This document shows positions 25,790 through 33,298 of a stretch of DNA of 64,000 nt, one piece after another. The position numbers were made by a program, and so were the translations under genes. This DNA is from an uncultured Bacteroidales bacterium. Its GTDB lineage: Bacteria > Bacteroidota > Bacteroidia > Bacteroidales > F082. The stretch lies in the NCBI GenBank assembly GCA_937896505.1, contig CALBNP010000136.1, forward strand, positions 1-64,000. Reading direction: 5' to 3'. Numbering within the stretch: the stretch's first letter is position 1; the number at the start of each line of letters is the position of its first letter. The notes beneath the pieces were generated by a model. It made no database searches. It was not told the origin of the DNA and saw nothing but the letters and a program-made list of their open reading frames with translations.

Positions 25790-25901
25790 ATTTATCGGAA
25801 TTTAAAAATATAAAATTCAATATTTATCGGAGTTTATAAGTGTAAAATCGACGATTTATCGGAATTTAAACGCAAAAAATCTTGTATTTATCGGAATTTA
25901 A
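25790..25901 (+). repeat. Four-copy array with exact 32-bp period (ATTTATCGGAATTTA core)
   Basis: The core ATTTATCGGAATTTAA, or one- to two-base variants of it, starts at 25790, 25822, 25854 and 25886, each exactly 32 bases apart. The 16 bases after each core differ from copy to copy. Three helical turns separate the cores, so bound proteins would face the same side of the DNA. It sits before the AAA ATPase fragment at 25934. Confidence 0.8.
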
Positions 25902-25933
25902 CTATCTTATGCACGGCATAAACGATTGCTGAT

Positions 25934-26146
25934 ATGGTTAATGAAAATGTTATATTTCAGGTACTTGCAGAGCAAAAGGAAGAAACAAAGAATTACGACA
26001 CTCAAAAATGGGTTTCCCGCAAAGAGGAATCGTTGTTTGAGTTCGACAGCAAGTTGGCACTTGCGCAACAAACGTGGATATGTGGAAAGTCTGTTGGAAG
26101 CCATATAATTTCGCGAATTATTTGTTTGGATTTTGTCAGAAAATAG
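25934..26146 (+). pseudogene. N-terminal fragment of an AAA ATPase, truncated
   Basis: A 70-residue frame starts MVNENVIFQVLAEQKEET and continues RKEESLFEFDSKLALA, resembling the leader of Bacteroidales AAA_14/DUF4143-type ATPases, in which a similar segment precedes a GVRRCGKST-like Walker A. Here that point reads QTWICGKSVGSHI and the frame then runs into 33-bp tandem repeats and stops. The ATPase core is absent. It is probably the remnant of a related gene, lying directly before the intact paralogue at 26241. Confidence 0.5.
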
Positions 26147-26212
26147 CAAATTATTTGTTTGGATTTTGTCAGAAAATGGCGAATTATTTGTTTGGATTTT
26201 GTCAAAAAACGT
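26114..26212 (+). repeat. Three 33-bp tandem repeats before the AAA_14 ATPase
   Basis: Units at 26114-26146, 26147-26179 and 26180-26212 share AATTATTTGTTTGGATTTTG and differ at only a few bases; the last one leads into the promoter of the ATPase. Because 33 is divisible by three they also read as a repeated peptide, but they lie upstream of the true start. Copy-number change here could alter expression. Confidence 0.85.
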
Positions 26213-26219
26213 ATTTTTG
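26191..26219 (+). promoter_or_regulatory. Promoter of the AAA_14 ATPase
   Basis: TTTG at 26191-26194, inside the last 33-bp repeat, and TATTTTTG at 26212-26219 are 17 bases apart. The ATG at 26241 follows 21 bases later. Confidence 0.6.
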
Positions 26220-26240
26220 CAAAATCAAAATCAAGTAATT

Positions 26241-27614
26241 ATGTATTACGAAAGGATAATTGACAAATATCTATGGGAATGGGCAGGCGCAGAAAGCCAT
26301 AAACCGCTTCTGCTAAGAGGTGCCAGACAGACGGGAAAATCAACAGCCGTAAGGCATTTGGGCGAGCGTTTTGATACTTATGTGGAGATTAACTTTGAGA
26401 AGCGCCCAACTTACAAAGACCTGTTCGCCAAGGATCTCGACATCAAAAGAATCCTTCCGCTTTTGTCGGTGATGAGCAGGAAGACCATTGCCCCCGGCAA
26501 AACCTTGTTGTTCCTTGATGAAATACAAGAATGCCCTAATGCAATAATGGCGTTACGTTATTTTTGGGAGGACATGCCAGAACTCCATGTAGTGGCCGCT
26601 GGATCTCTCTTGGAATTTGCCTTGGACGAACTGCCAACTTTCGGTGTCGGCCGCATCCATTCGATGTATATGTATCCAATGACATTCGACGAGTTTCTTA
26701 TGGCCAATGGTGAACATTTGTTGCTGAATGAACGGAACAACGCTTCCGCTTCCAATCCACTCGATGAAACTGTGTGCGTAGAGCTAATTGATTATTTGCG
26801 TACTTATATGCTTGTCGGTGGCATGCCTGAAAGTGTCGCTAAATGGGTTGAGACACACGATTTCAACCAATGCCAACAAGTTCAAGATGATATTTTGACT
26901 GGTTATGAGGATGATTTCCCAAAATATAGGAAAAAGGTTGATCCTCAACTGCTTCGCCAGACTTTGAGAAGTGTTGCAGTTCAGACATCTAGAAAGTTTG
27001 TGTATTCGCAGGTTCCTGGCGAATATAAATCTGCCGATATCAAAAAAGCACTTGAACTGCTCATGAAGTCGGGTATCGTTATCCCCGTTACTCATTCAAA
27101 TGCCAACGGATTGCCTTTGGGGAACGAAATCGAGCAAAGTTTCCGAAAAATGCTATTGCTTGACACGGGTCTGATGCTTCGTTTGATGAATATGGCGATG
27201 GGCAATACAGAGGAAATAACGACTCAAATCCTTACTTCGTCAGCGGCTGATTTGGTAAATAAAGGAGTCGTTTCGGAAATGTTGGTTGGCCTTGAATACC
27301 TTCATTATCAAACTCCCAACATGCGCCATGAGTTGTTCTATTGGGTGCGACAATCGAAGAATTCTTTGGCCGAAATTGATTATGTGATGCCATACAACTT
27401 AAAAGTGATTCCCGTGGAAGTGAAGGCGGGAGTGCAAGGTGGGATGAAAAGTCTATGGGAATTCATGCGTGAAAAGAATCTTACCTACGCCGTAAGGTGT
27501 TCGCTTGAGAACTTCGGCAAGTTTGAATACGTTGACTCCAAAGCAGATGATGCTGTCAGGCAAGTGACGATATGCCCAATTTATTCAATTTCGCAAATGG
27601 GTCGCCTGTTGTGA
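26241..27614 (+). CDS. AAA_14 / DUF4143 ATPase
   Basis: The start at 26241 (MYYERIIDKYLWEWAG) is chosen because upstream in-frame codons fall in tandem repeats and before the promoter. The 457-residue product has Walker A GARQTGKS (27-34), Walker B LLFLDEIQ (D93, E94), a winged-helix-like middle, and a DUF4143 C-terminus with AEIDYVM and VIPVEVKAG, an arrangement like a PD-(D/E)XK fold. This family is abundant and often multi-copy in Bacteroidales; its role is not established, with suggestions ranging from mobile-element or defence functions to envelope stress. It closes the accessory region. Confidence 0.9.
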   Translation: MYYERIIDKYLWEWAGAESHKPLLLRGARQTGKSTAVRHLGERFDTYVEINFEKRPTYKDLFAKDLDIKRILPLLSVMSRKTIAPGKTLLFLDEIQECPNAIMALRYFWEDMPELHVVAAGSLLEFALDELPTFGVGRIHSMYMYPMTFDEFLMANGEHLLLNERNNASASNPLDETVCVELIDYLRTYMLVGGMPESVAKWVETHDFNQCQQVQDDILTGYEDDFPKYRKKVDPQLLRQTLRSVAVQTSRKFVYSQVPGEYKSADIKKALELLMKSGIVIPVTHSNANGLPLGNEIEQSFRKMLLLDTGLMLRLMNMAMGNTEEITTQILTSSAADLVNKGVVSEMLVGLEYLHYQTPNMRHELFYWVRQSKNSLAEIDYVMPYNLKVIPVEVKAGVQGGMKSLWEFMREKNLTYAVRCSLENFGKFEYVDSKADDAVRQVTICPIYSISQMGRLL

Positions 27615-27703
27615 TATAAAATTTGTCTTAACTTACTGACTAATATATCATGGCGACACATTTCATTTTAAATTTCGACTTTGATTGATTTTATTGGTGT
27701 CCG

Positions 27704-28867
27704 CTAAAAAAATGAGAATGAGTCTGCAAATCGAATGAGGTTGTCAATGCCTTGCGTCAGGACTTCTTTCGGCTGCGCGATGTTGATGCGTATGTAATTG
27801 TTCCATTCTTGGCCGAAATGCATGCCTGGGATGACGCCGGTTTGCGTGTTTTCGTAGAGCGCAAGACCGAAACGCAGGCCGTCGTTCCATTTTTCGGGCA
27901 ATTTCGCCCAAATGAAATAGCCACCGTCGTTTTGCGGACAATCGAATCCTGCCTTCGCAAGCCGTTGATTGGCAAAATCATAGTTTTCAATAATGGTGTT
28001 CCTCAATTCATTAATACAAGTCTCCGATTCAGGCAAATCAAGGAATTCGGCAATGGCTTGCTGCTGTGGCGCGGCAGATGATAGTCCGATGTAATCGTGG
28101 ATGAAACTGATTTGTGAAAAATGTTTTTCGTGGAAAAGAAAATAACCCACGCGCCAGCCTGTTATGGAAAATTTCTTCGAGAAACTGTTGACATAGAACA
28201 CGTTGGGCGTAATTCGGTCAATAGGGTAGTAAGGGCGCTCTCCGTTGAAATATAATTCACTGTAAACGGAGTCTATAATCAGATATGAGCCGAACTCTTC
28301 GCACAAATCAATGAGGTAATTCAGTTTCTCCCTGCTGATGGTCTTGCCGTAAGGGTTGCCGGGCGAAGCAATGAAAATCAGGTTTATCTTGTTGCTGATA
28401 AAGAATTTGCGGAAATCGTCGTCATCGAAATAATTGTTCGGATTGACTTTATAGGTGCAATATTTGTTGCCGAAAATACGCGGCAGGTTGCTGTACGATT
28501 CGTAGGCGGGCGAGAAACTCATGGCGGTGAAATCCTTGCCGTGAATTGATTGCAAATAGGTGTAAATCAGCGAGACGGCTTCGGTAGCACCGCTGGTAAT
28601 GAAAATCTTGGTGGAGTCGGCACGTTGCGCATATTTCTTGTCCAATTGCTGTAGCAAAAGGTGATTGCCGCAGCCAGGAGCGTATTGGTGAACGTTGGTG
28701 CGGCTGATGACATCGGCGAAAATCTCCAATAGTTTCTCGGGTGGACGAAATCCGGGAATGCCTTGCGCAAGGTTCACGCCGCCTTTGAGTTTTATCATGT
28801 TGCTGAAATAGCTGATCATCGAACCGGTGATGACCGGCAACTGCGTTTTGGTGTCGAGATAACTCAT
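27704..28867 (-). CDS. Class I/II pyridoxal-phosphate aminotransferase
   Basis: The 387-residue protein has the fold type I aminotransferase pattern: LAQGIPGFRPP near residue 35, an ITSGATEAVSLIY cofactor-binding loop, FIASPGNPYGKTISRE, and the lysine motif SFSKKFSITGWRVGY that forms the Schiff base. A conserved arginine in YIRINIAQP binds the substrate carboxylate. It is closest in pattern to aspartate/methionine/kynurenine-type aminotransferases; the exact amino-acid substrate cannot be read. It is monocistronic and divergent from rpsA. Confidence 0.9.
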   Translation of the reverse strand: MSYLDTKTQLPVITGSMISYFSNMIKLKGGVNLAQGIPGFRPPEKLLEIFADVISRTNVHQYAPGCGNHLLLQQLDKKYAQRADSTKIFITSGATEAVSLIYTYLQSIHGKDFTAMSFSPAYESYSNLPRIFGNKYCTYKVNPNNYFDDDDFRKFFISNKINLIFIASPGNPYGKTISREKLNYLIDLCEEFGSYLIIDSVYSELYFNGERPYYPIDRITPNVFYVNSFSKKFSITGWRVGYFLFHEKHFSQISFIHDYIGLSSAAPQQQAIAEFLDLPESETCINELRNTIIENYDFANQRLAKAGFDCPQNDGGYFIWAKLPEKWNDGLRFGLALYENTQTGVIPGMHFGQEWNNYIRINIAQPKEVLTQGIDNLIRFADSFSFF

Positions 28868-28898
28868 AAAATGAAATGCTTATGTCGGGCAAAATTAG

Positions 28899-28928
28899 CA
28901 AAAATAGTTTGGAGTATGTCGTCTCAAA
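28899..28928 (-). promoter_or_regulatory. Promoter of the aminotransferase gene
   Basis: On the minus strand TTTG (28925-28928) precedes TATTTTTG (28899-28906) with an 18-base spacer, 31 bases upstream of the start codon. Confidence 0.65.
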
Positions 28929-28991
28929 TGTGGCCGATGAATTAAAACTAAAATAATTGTCTGAATCAGTAAAAGTTACGAAAAAGTTTTG

Positions 28992-28999
28992 TATCTTTG
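28992..28999 (+). promoter_or_regulatory. -7 box of rpsA
   Basis: TATCTTTG followed by CA matches the housekeeping consensus. Transcription would start near 29006, leaving a leader of about 120 bases before the rpsA start. Confidence 0.6.
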
Positions 29000-29009
29000 C
29001 AACCCGAAA

Positions 29010-29049
29010 TGAACCACAGTCCGGAATGATGGCAAACATCAGTGGTTCA
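29010..29049 (+). promoter_or_regulatory. Leader stem-loop upstream of rpsA
   Basis: TGAACCAC (29010-29017) can pair exactly with GTGGTTCA (29042-29049) around a 24-base loop. A direct repeat GTCCGGAA occurs in the loop and again near 29088. Ribosomal protein S1 represses its own translation in Escherichia coli through leader structure; a comparable control here is an inference. Confidence 0.4.
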
Positions 29050-29127
29050 ATGAGATAAAATAAGTTTAACCTCCTCGCGGAGTGGCGTCCGGAACACAAC
29101 GCGGGTACAATCTTTTACAAAATTAAT

Positions 29128-31011
29128 ATGGCAGAAAACGAAAACATCATCAACGAGGCTATGCCAGCAGAAGAAAAGCCAGTTGAAAAAGCCCCTAAGG
29201 CTCCTAAGCAAAAACCAGTTCCAGCAGCAGATTTCGACTGGTCATCCTCACACAAGAAGTTCGACAACTACTCAGACGACGAGCGCGCTAAGCTCGAAGA
29301 AAAGTATGCCGGCACAATGAACCAAGTCGTCGATCACGACGTCATCGAAGGTACCATCGTCGCCATCACTTCACGCGAAGTGGTTGTCAACATTGGCTTC
29401 AAGTCAGATGGTGTTATTCCGTCAGCAGAATTCCGTACCGAACCTAACATCAAGGTTGGCGACAAGGTAGAGGTTTACGTTGAAAACCAAGAAGGTGTCA
29501 ACGGCCAACTCGTGCTTTCACACAAGAAGGCTCGCCTCCTCAAGTCATGGGATCGCGTCAACGCAGCTTTCGAAAGCGGCGAAATCGTCAATGGTCTTGT
29601 CAAGAGCCGCACCAAGGGCGGTCTCATCGTCGATGTGTTTGGCCTCGAAGCCTTCCTTCCTGGCTCACAAATCGATGTCAAGCCTATCCGCGACTACGAC
29701 GTATTCGTTGACAGCGTGATGGAATTCAAAGTCGTGAAGATCAACCAGGAATTCAAGAACGTGGTTGTCTCTCACAAAGCCCTCATCGAAGATGAACTCG
29801 AAGCCCAGAAGGCTGAAATCATCGGCAAGCTCGAAAAGGGTCAAGTCCTCGAAGGCGTGGTCAAGAACATCACCTCCTACGGCGTGTTCATCGACCTCGG
29901 TGGCGTTGATGGTCTCATCCACATCACCGACCTCAGCTGGGGCCGCATCAACCACCCAGAAGAAGTCGTCACCTTGGACGAAAAGATCAAGGTCGTCATC
30001 CTCGACTTCGACGACAACAAGAAGCGTATCGCCCTCGGCCTCAAGCAACTCACCCCACATCCATGGGAAGCTCTCGATGCTAACCTCAACGTTGGCGACA
30101 CCGTTAAGGGTAAGGTCGTCGTCGTTGCCGATTACGGCGCATTCGTCGAAATCGCTCCTGGCGTTGAAGGCCTCATCCACGTTTCGGAAATGTCGTGGTC
30201 ACAACACCTCCGCACCGCTCAGGACTTCCTGAAGGTTGGCGACGAAGTGGAAGCCAAGATTTTGACTCTCGACCGCGAAGAACGCAAGATGTCACTCGGC
30301 ATGAAGCAACTCATGCCAGACCCATGGGCAAGCATCGCCGAACGTTATGCTATCGGTACCAAGCACACCGCTACCGTGCGTAACTTCACCAACTTCGGCA
30401 TCTTCGTCGAACTCGAAGAAGGCGTCGATGGCCTGATCCACATCAGCGACCTCAGCTGGTCGAAGAAGATCAAGCACCCGGCTGAATTCACTAAGGTTGG
30501 CGAAACCATCGAAGTCGTCGTCCTCGACGTCGATCAAGAAAACCGTCGCCTCAGCCTCGGCCACAAGCAACTCGAAGAAAATCCTTGGGATGTGTTTGAA
30601 ACCGTGTTCACCGTCGGTTCGATGCAACAAGGCACCGTCATCAACGCTTCTGACAAGGGCGTTCTCGTCTCATTGCAATATGGCGTCGAAGGCTTCTGCC
30701 CAAGCCGCTACAGCAAGAAGGAAGATGGCAGCAACGCTAAGGTTGACGACACCCTCGAATTCAAGGTTCTTGAGTTCAACAAGGAATCGAAGAAGATCAT
30801 CCTTGCTCTTCCACGCCCAGCAGCAGCCGAAGAGAAAGAAGCTCCTAAGTCAGCAGAAGAAAAGGCAGCCGACAAGGCCGCTAAGCAAGCCAAACGCGCT
30901 GTGAAACAAATCAATGACACCATTGAACGCAGCACCCTCGGCGACCTCGACATCCTCGCTGGCCTGAAGGAAAACCTCGAAAAGGAAGAACAAGCCGCTA
31001 AAGGCGAATAA
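29128..31011 (+). CDS. rpsA: 30S ribosomal protein S1
   Basis: The 627-residue protein contains six consecutive S1 RNA-binding domains, seen in the repeated patterns VVNIGFKSDGVIP, VFGLEAFLPGSQ, GVFIDLGGVDGLIHITDLSWGR, GAFVEIAPGVEGLIHVSEMSW, GIFVELEEGVDGLIHISDLSW and VLVSLQYGVEGFCP. The N-terminus has a Pro/Lys/Ala-rich extension (EEKPVEKAPKAPKQK), and the C-terminus a charged Ala/Lys tail. S1 binds mRNA at the 30S platform. Codon use is strongly biased (GTC, ATC, CTC, AAG), as expected for a highly expressed gene. A strong terminator follows at 31034. Confidence 0.97.
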   Translation: MAENENIINEAMPAEEKPVEKAPKAPKQKPVPAADFDWSSSHKKFDNYSDDERAKLEEKYAGTMNQVVDHDVIEGTIVAITSREVVVNIGFKSDGVIPSAEFRTEPNIKVGDKVEVYVENQEGVNGQLVLSHKKARLLKSWDRVNAAFESGEIVNGLVKSRTKGGLIVDVFGLEAFLPGSQIDVKPIRDYDVFVDSVMEFKVVKINQEFKNVVVSHKALIEDELEAQKAEIIGKLEKGQVLEGVVKNITSYGVFIDLGGVDGLIHITDLSWGRINHPEEVVTLDEKIKVVILDFDDNKKRIALGLKQLTPHPWEALDANLNVGDTVKGKVVVVADYGAFVEIAPGVEGLIHVSEMSWSQHLRTAQDFLKVGDEVEAKILTLDREERKMSLGMKQLMPDPWASIAERYAIGTKHTATVRNFTNFGIFVELEEGVDGLIHISDLSWSKKIKHPAEFTKVGETIEVVVLDVDQENRRLSLGHKQLEENPWDVFETVFTVGSMQQGTVINASDKGVLVSLQYGVEGFCPSRYSKKEDGSNAKVDDTLEFKVLEFNKESKKIILALPRPAAAEEKEAPKSAEEKAADKAAKQAKRAVKQINDTIERSTLGDLDILAGLKENLEKEEQAAKGE

Positions 31012-31033
31012 TCATCCTTGACGATAAATCAGG

Positions 31034-31064
31034 AAACCGCTTCCGTTTGGAGGCGGTTTTTTTT
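31034..31064 (+). terminator. Rho-independent terminator after rpsA
   Basis: AACCGCTTCC and GGAGGCGGTT form a ten-pair stem with one G-T wobble around GTTT, followed by a T run. It lies about 25 bases after the rpsA stop. Confidence 0.9.
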
Positions 31065-31065
31065 A

Positions 31066-31073
31066 TACCTTTG
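31066..31073 (+). promoter_or_regulatory. -7 box of the S4-domain gene
   Basis: TACCTTTG matches TAnnTTTG and begins two bases after the T-run of the rpsA terminator, 18 bases before the ATG at 31092. Confidence 0.55.
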
Positions 31074-31091
31074 CCACGTAATTGACACGAC

Positions 31092-31316
31092 ATGAAAACG
31101 CAACGAATCATTTTCGAACTCCGTGAAGGCGACGAGTTCATCCCGCTCATCCAACTGCTGAAAGCCGCTGGCGTGGTCGATACGGGCAGCGAAGCGCAAG
31201 AAGTGGTGACCGCCGGCCTCGTGCTGCGCAATGGAGAGGTTGAAACACGCAAACGCGCCAAGATAACCACTGGAGAAATAATCCAACTGCAAAACATTGA
31301 AATCGAAGTAAAATAA
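31092..31316 (+). CDS. Small S4-domain RNA-binding protein (YbcJ-like)
   Basis: This 74-residue protein is a single S4 domain: FIPLIQLLKAAGVVDTGSEAQEVVTAGLVLRNGEVETRKRAKI followed by a GEIIQL strand. It resembles YbcJ, a free-standing S4 protein thought to bind structured RNA. Its TAA overlaps the ATG of the next gene (TAATG), so the two are translationally coupled although they have no obvious functional link. Confidence 0.88.
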   Translation: MKTQRIIFELREGDEFIPLIQLLKAAGVVDTGSEAQEVVTAGLVLRNGEVETRKRAKITTGEIIQLQNIEIEVK

Positions 31317-32395
31317 TGGAAACGAATACTTTACATACACTTCTCGATGTGGTTTCGCATTTCGTGGAACGAAACCAGGTAGCCGAAATCACTCCGTTGG
31401 GAAATGGCTTGATTAACGACACCTTCAAGGTGATGGTGCATGGCGACGAGAAGCCCCGCTATGTGCTGCAACGCATCAACAATGCGGTCTTCACCGATGT
31501 GGAAATGCTGCAACGTAACATCGAATTGGTGACTGGTCACCTGCGCTCGAAAGGCATCCTGACCTTGCATTTTCTGACAGCCGACACGGGTAAGACCTAC
31601 ATAAAGGAAGATGACAAGTATTGGCGCGTAATGGATTACATTCCTGATAGTTACACCTACGAGGCTATGACTCCGGAATATGCACGTTGTGCAGGACGGA
31701 AGTTCGGCGAATTTGAAGCCCAACTCACCGACTTGAAGGAACCCATCGGTGAAATCATTCCCGATTTCCACAACATCGAATTCCGTTTGCGTCAGCTCGA
31801 CGAAGCCATCGCTGCCAATCCTGTTGGCCGCATGAACAATCCGGAAGTGCAGTCGTATGTCGAAAAGATTAAGGCTGTTGCCGACGAAATGTGCATAGGA
31901 GAGAGGCTCTATCGTGAAGGCAAGTTGCCGAAACGCATCTGCCATTGCGACACCAAGGTGAACAACATGCTTTTCGACAAGGATGGTAATGTAATGTGTA
32001 TCATCGATTTGGATACCATCATGCCGAGTTTCGTCTTCTCCGACTTTGGCGATTTCTTGCGCTCGGCAGCCAATACGGGTGCCGAAGACGACCCCGATTT
32101 GGACAACGTGCATTTCGACATGTCCATTTTCGAGGCTTTTGCGCAAGGCTATCTCGAAGGCGCCAAGTCGTTCTTGCTTCCCGTTGAAATCGAGCACCTT
32201 CCGTATGCCGCCATGCTGTTTCCTTACATGCAAGCCGTGCGTTTCTTCGCCGATTACATCAATAGCGACACCTATTATAAAATAAGGTATCCCGAACACA
32301 ACATGGTTCGTACCCGTGCACAATGGAAACTCTTCGAAGAAGCCAAAGCCAAAAGTGGTGAAATGGCTGAGATTGTTAAGCGTTTTGCACTTTAA
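31316..32395 (+). CDS. Aminoglycoside-phosphotransferase-fold sugar kinase, NahK-like
   Basis: The 359-residue protein is of the APH/choline kinase fold: glycine loop region LGNGLINDTFKV, catalytic loop ICHCDTKVNNMLF and metal-binding IIDLDTIMP. The stretches RYVLQRINNAVFTD, IELVTGHL, DFGDFLRSAANTGAEDD and YPEHNMVRTRAQWKL closely follow N-acetylhexosamine 1-kinase (NahK) of bifidobacteria as I remember it, so it probably phosphorylates GlcNAc/GalNAc at C1 for salvage of host or peptidoglycan sugars. Substrate specificity is inferred. Confidence 0.8.
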   Translation: METNTLHTLLDVVSHFVERNQVAEITPLGNGLINDTFKVMVHGDEKPRYVLQRINNAVFTDVEMLQRNIELVTGHLRSKGILTLHFLTADTGKTYIKEDDKYWRVMDYIPDSYTYEAMTPEYARCAGRKFGEFEAQLTDLKEPIGEIIPDFHNIEFRLRQLDEAIAANPVGRMNNPEVQSYVEKIKAVADEMCIGERLYREGKLPKRICHCDTKVNNMLFDKDGNVMCIIDLDTIMPSFVFSDFGDFLRSAANTGAEDDPDLDNVHFDMSIFEAFAQGYLEGAKSFLLPVEIEHLPYAAMLFPYMQAVRFFADYINSDTYYKIRYPEHNMVRTRAQWKLFEEAKAKSGEMAEIVKRFAL

Positions 32396-32487
32396 ATAAA
32401 GGCGATTATTTACTATTTGACCCAGAAGCATATCATGTTAGTTAGCAAGTTATGTTGAACATTGACGAACTAGTTAGATTTAAGGAA

Positions 32488-32695
32488 AGATTTATGTCAA
32501 GATTTATCATGGATTCAAGCGTAGCGCCTTGATAAACATTCATATTCAATTTACGAAAAGATTTATCACTGATTTTGGCAGGATTTTGTAAATCCAATCG
32601 AAAATCCTTGATAAATCAAGCAAAAAGGATTTTTACGATATGAAACAAGGCGTCACTTCGTTCCTTGAATCCGTGATAAATCCTTTATAAATCTG
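32488..32695. repeat. MITE-like imperfect inverted repeat in the 345-base gap
   Basis: The left arm beginning AGATTTATGTCAAGATTTATC and continuing GGATTCAAGCG...CGCCTTG is mirrored by the right arm ending CAAGGCG...CTTGAATCC...GATAAATCC...ATAAATCT. The pairing extends roughly 50 bases with a few gaps, and the inner region carries further GATTTATC/GATAAATC units. No transposase is present. No gene is seen in 32396-32740; this element fills most of it. Confidence 0.6.
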
Positions 32696-32740
32696 ATGAT
32701 AAAAGGTCTAATTGTATATAGTTGCCTTGTTTTTTTTGAT

Positions 32741-33298
32741 TTACACTATCTTCACATCAAAAACAGCGACCAGTCCAGGAAGGTTTTGAAGAGAGAATTT
32801 AGCCTTTTTCATCCGGTTGTCGTTGGGATTGATGATGAAGTTGAAGGCCGTGCTGAAATCGGTTTCTTCGAGGTTGCAATGTGAAATTATGGTGCGGTCG
32901 AGGTTGCAATCGGCAAATTGGGCTTTCTTCAAGTTGCAAGTCGTGAAGTCGGCTTCGGTCAGCTGGCATTTTGAAAACGAAAATCCTTGCAGGTTAAGTC
33001 CTTGAAATGAAACATATTGCATGAGGCATTCGCTAAATTTTGCGCTGAAGGTGAATTTGTTGGCGTGGCTGAAGTTGGCTCCCGTAAGTTTGCATTGCTC
33101 GAAACTGACCTTGTTCCAAGAAGTACCGTTCGATTTGCAAAGGCTCAGGTTGCAAGCCACAAACCGACATTCCTCAAAATTGGTTTTCTGAAATAATATT
33201 TCTGTGAAGTCGCAATGCTCGAAAGTGCAGTGATAGTATTCTTCTTCAAGTTCTATAACTCTGAAATCCAATTCTTTATAGGTCTTATTCTCTTTCAT
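32741..33298 (-). CDS. Pentapeptide-repeat protein
   Basis: The 185-residue protein contains about 25 consecutive A(D/N)LXX-like pentapeptides, for example CTFEHCDFTEILFQKTNFEE and LTEADFTTCNLKKAQFADCN, with Phe or Leu at the central position throughout, so it should form a right-handed quadrilateral beta-helix. Such proteins can mimic DNA and protect gyrase (Qnr/MfpA), but many have no known role. It overlaps the thioredoxin-like gene by four bases (ATGA) and is translated from the same message. No signal peptide is visible, so it is cytoplasmic. Confidence 0.9.
   Translation of the reverse strand: MKENKTYKELDFRVIELEEEYYHCTFEHCDFTEILFQKTNFEECRFVACNLSLCKSNGTSWNKVSFEQCKLTGANFSHANKFTFSAKFSECLMQYVSFQGLNLQGFSFSKCQLTEADFTTCNLKKAQFADCNLDRTIISHCNLEETDFSTAFNFIINPNDNRMKKAKFSLQNLPGLVAVFDVKIV

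Noticed and set aside
25790..25901. CRISPR array
   Set aside because: The core is AT-rich, 16 bases long, with 16-base fillers, only four copies and no cas genes nearby. Real repeats and spacers are longer.
26133..26240. N-terminal extension of the AAA_14 ATPase
   Set aside because: These codons translate the 33-bp tandem repeats and lie at or before the promoter; the conserved protein begins at 26241.
29665..30180. Acidic antisense frame inside rpsA
   Set aside because: The strong codon bias of rpsA keeps the opposite strand open; the resulting acidic protein has no family features.
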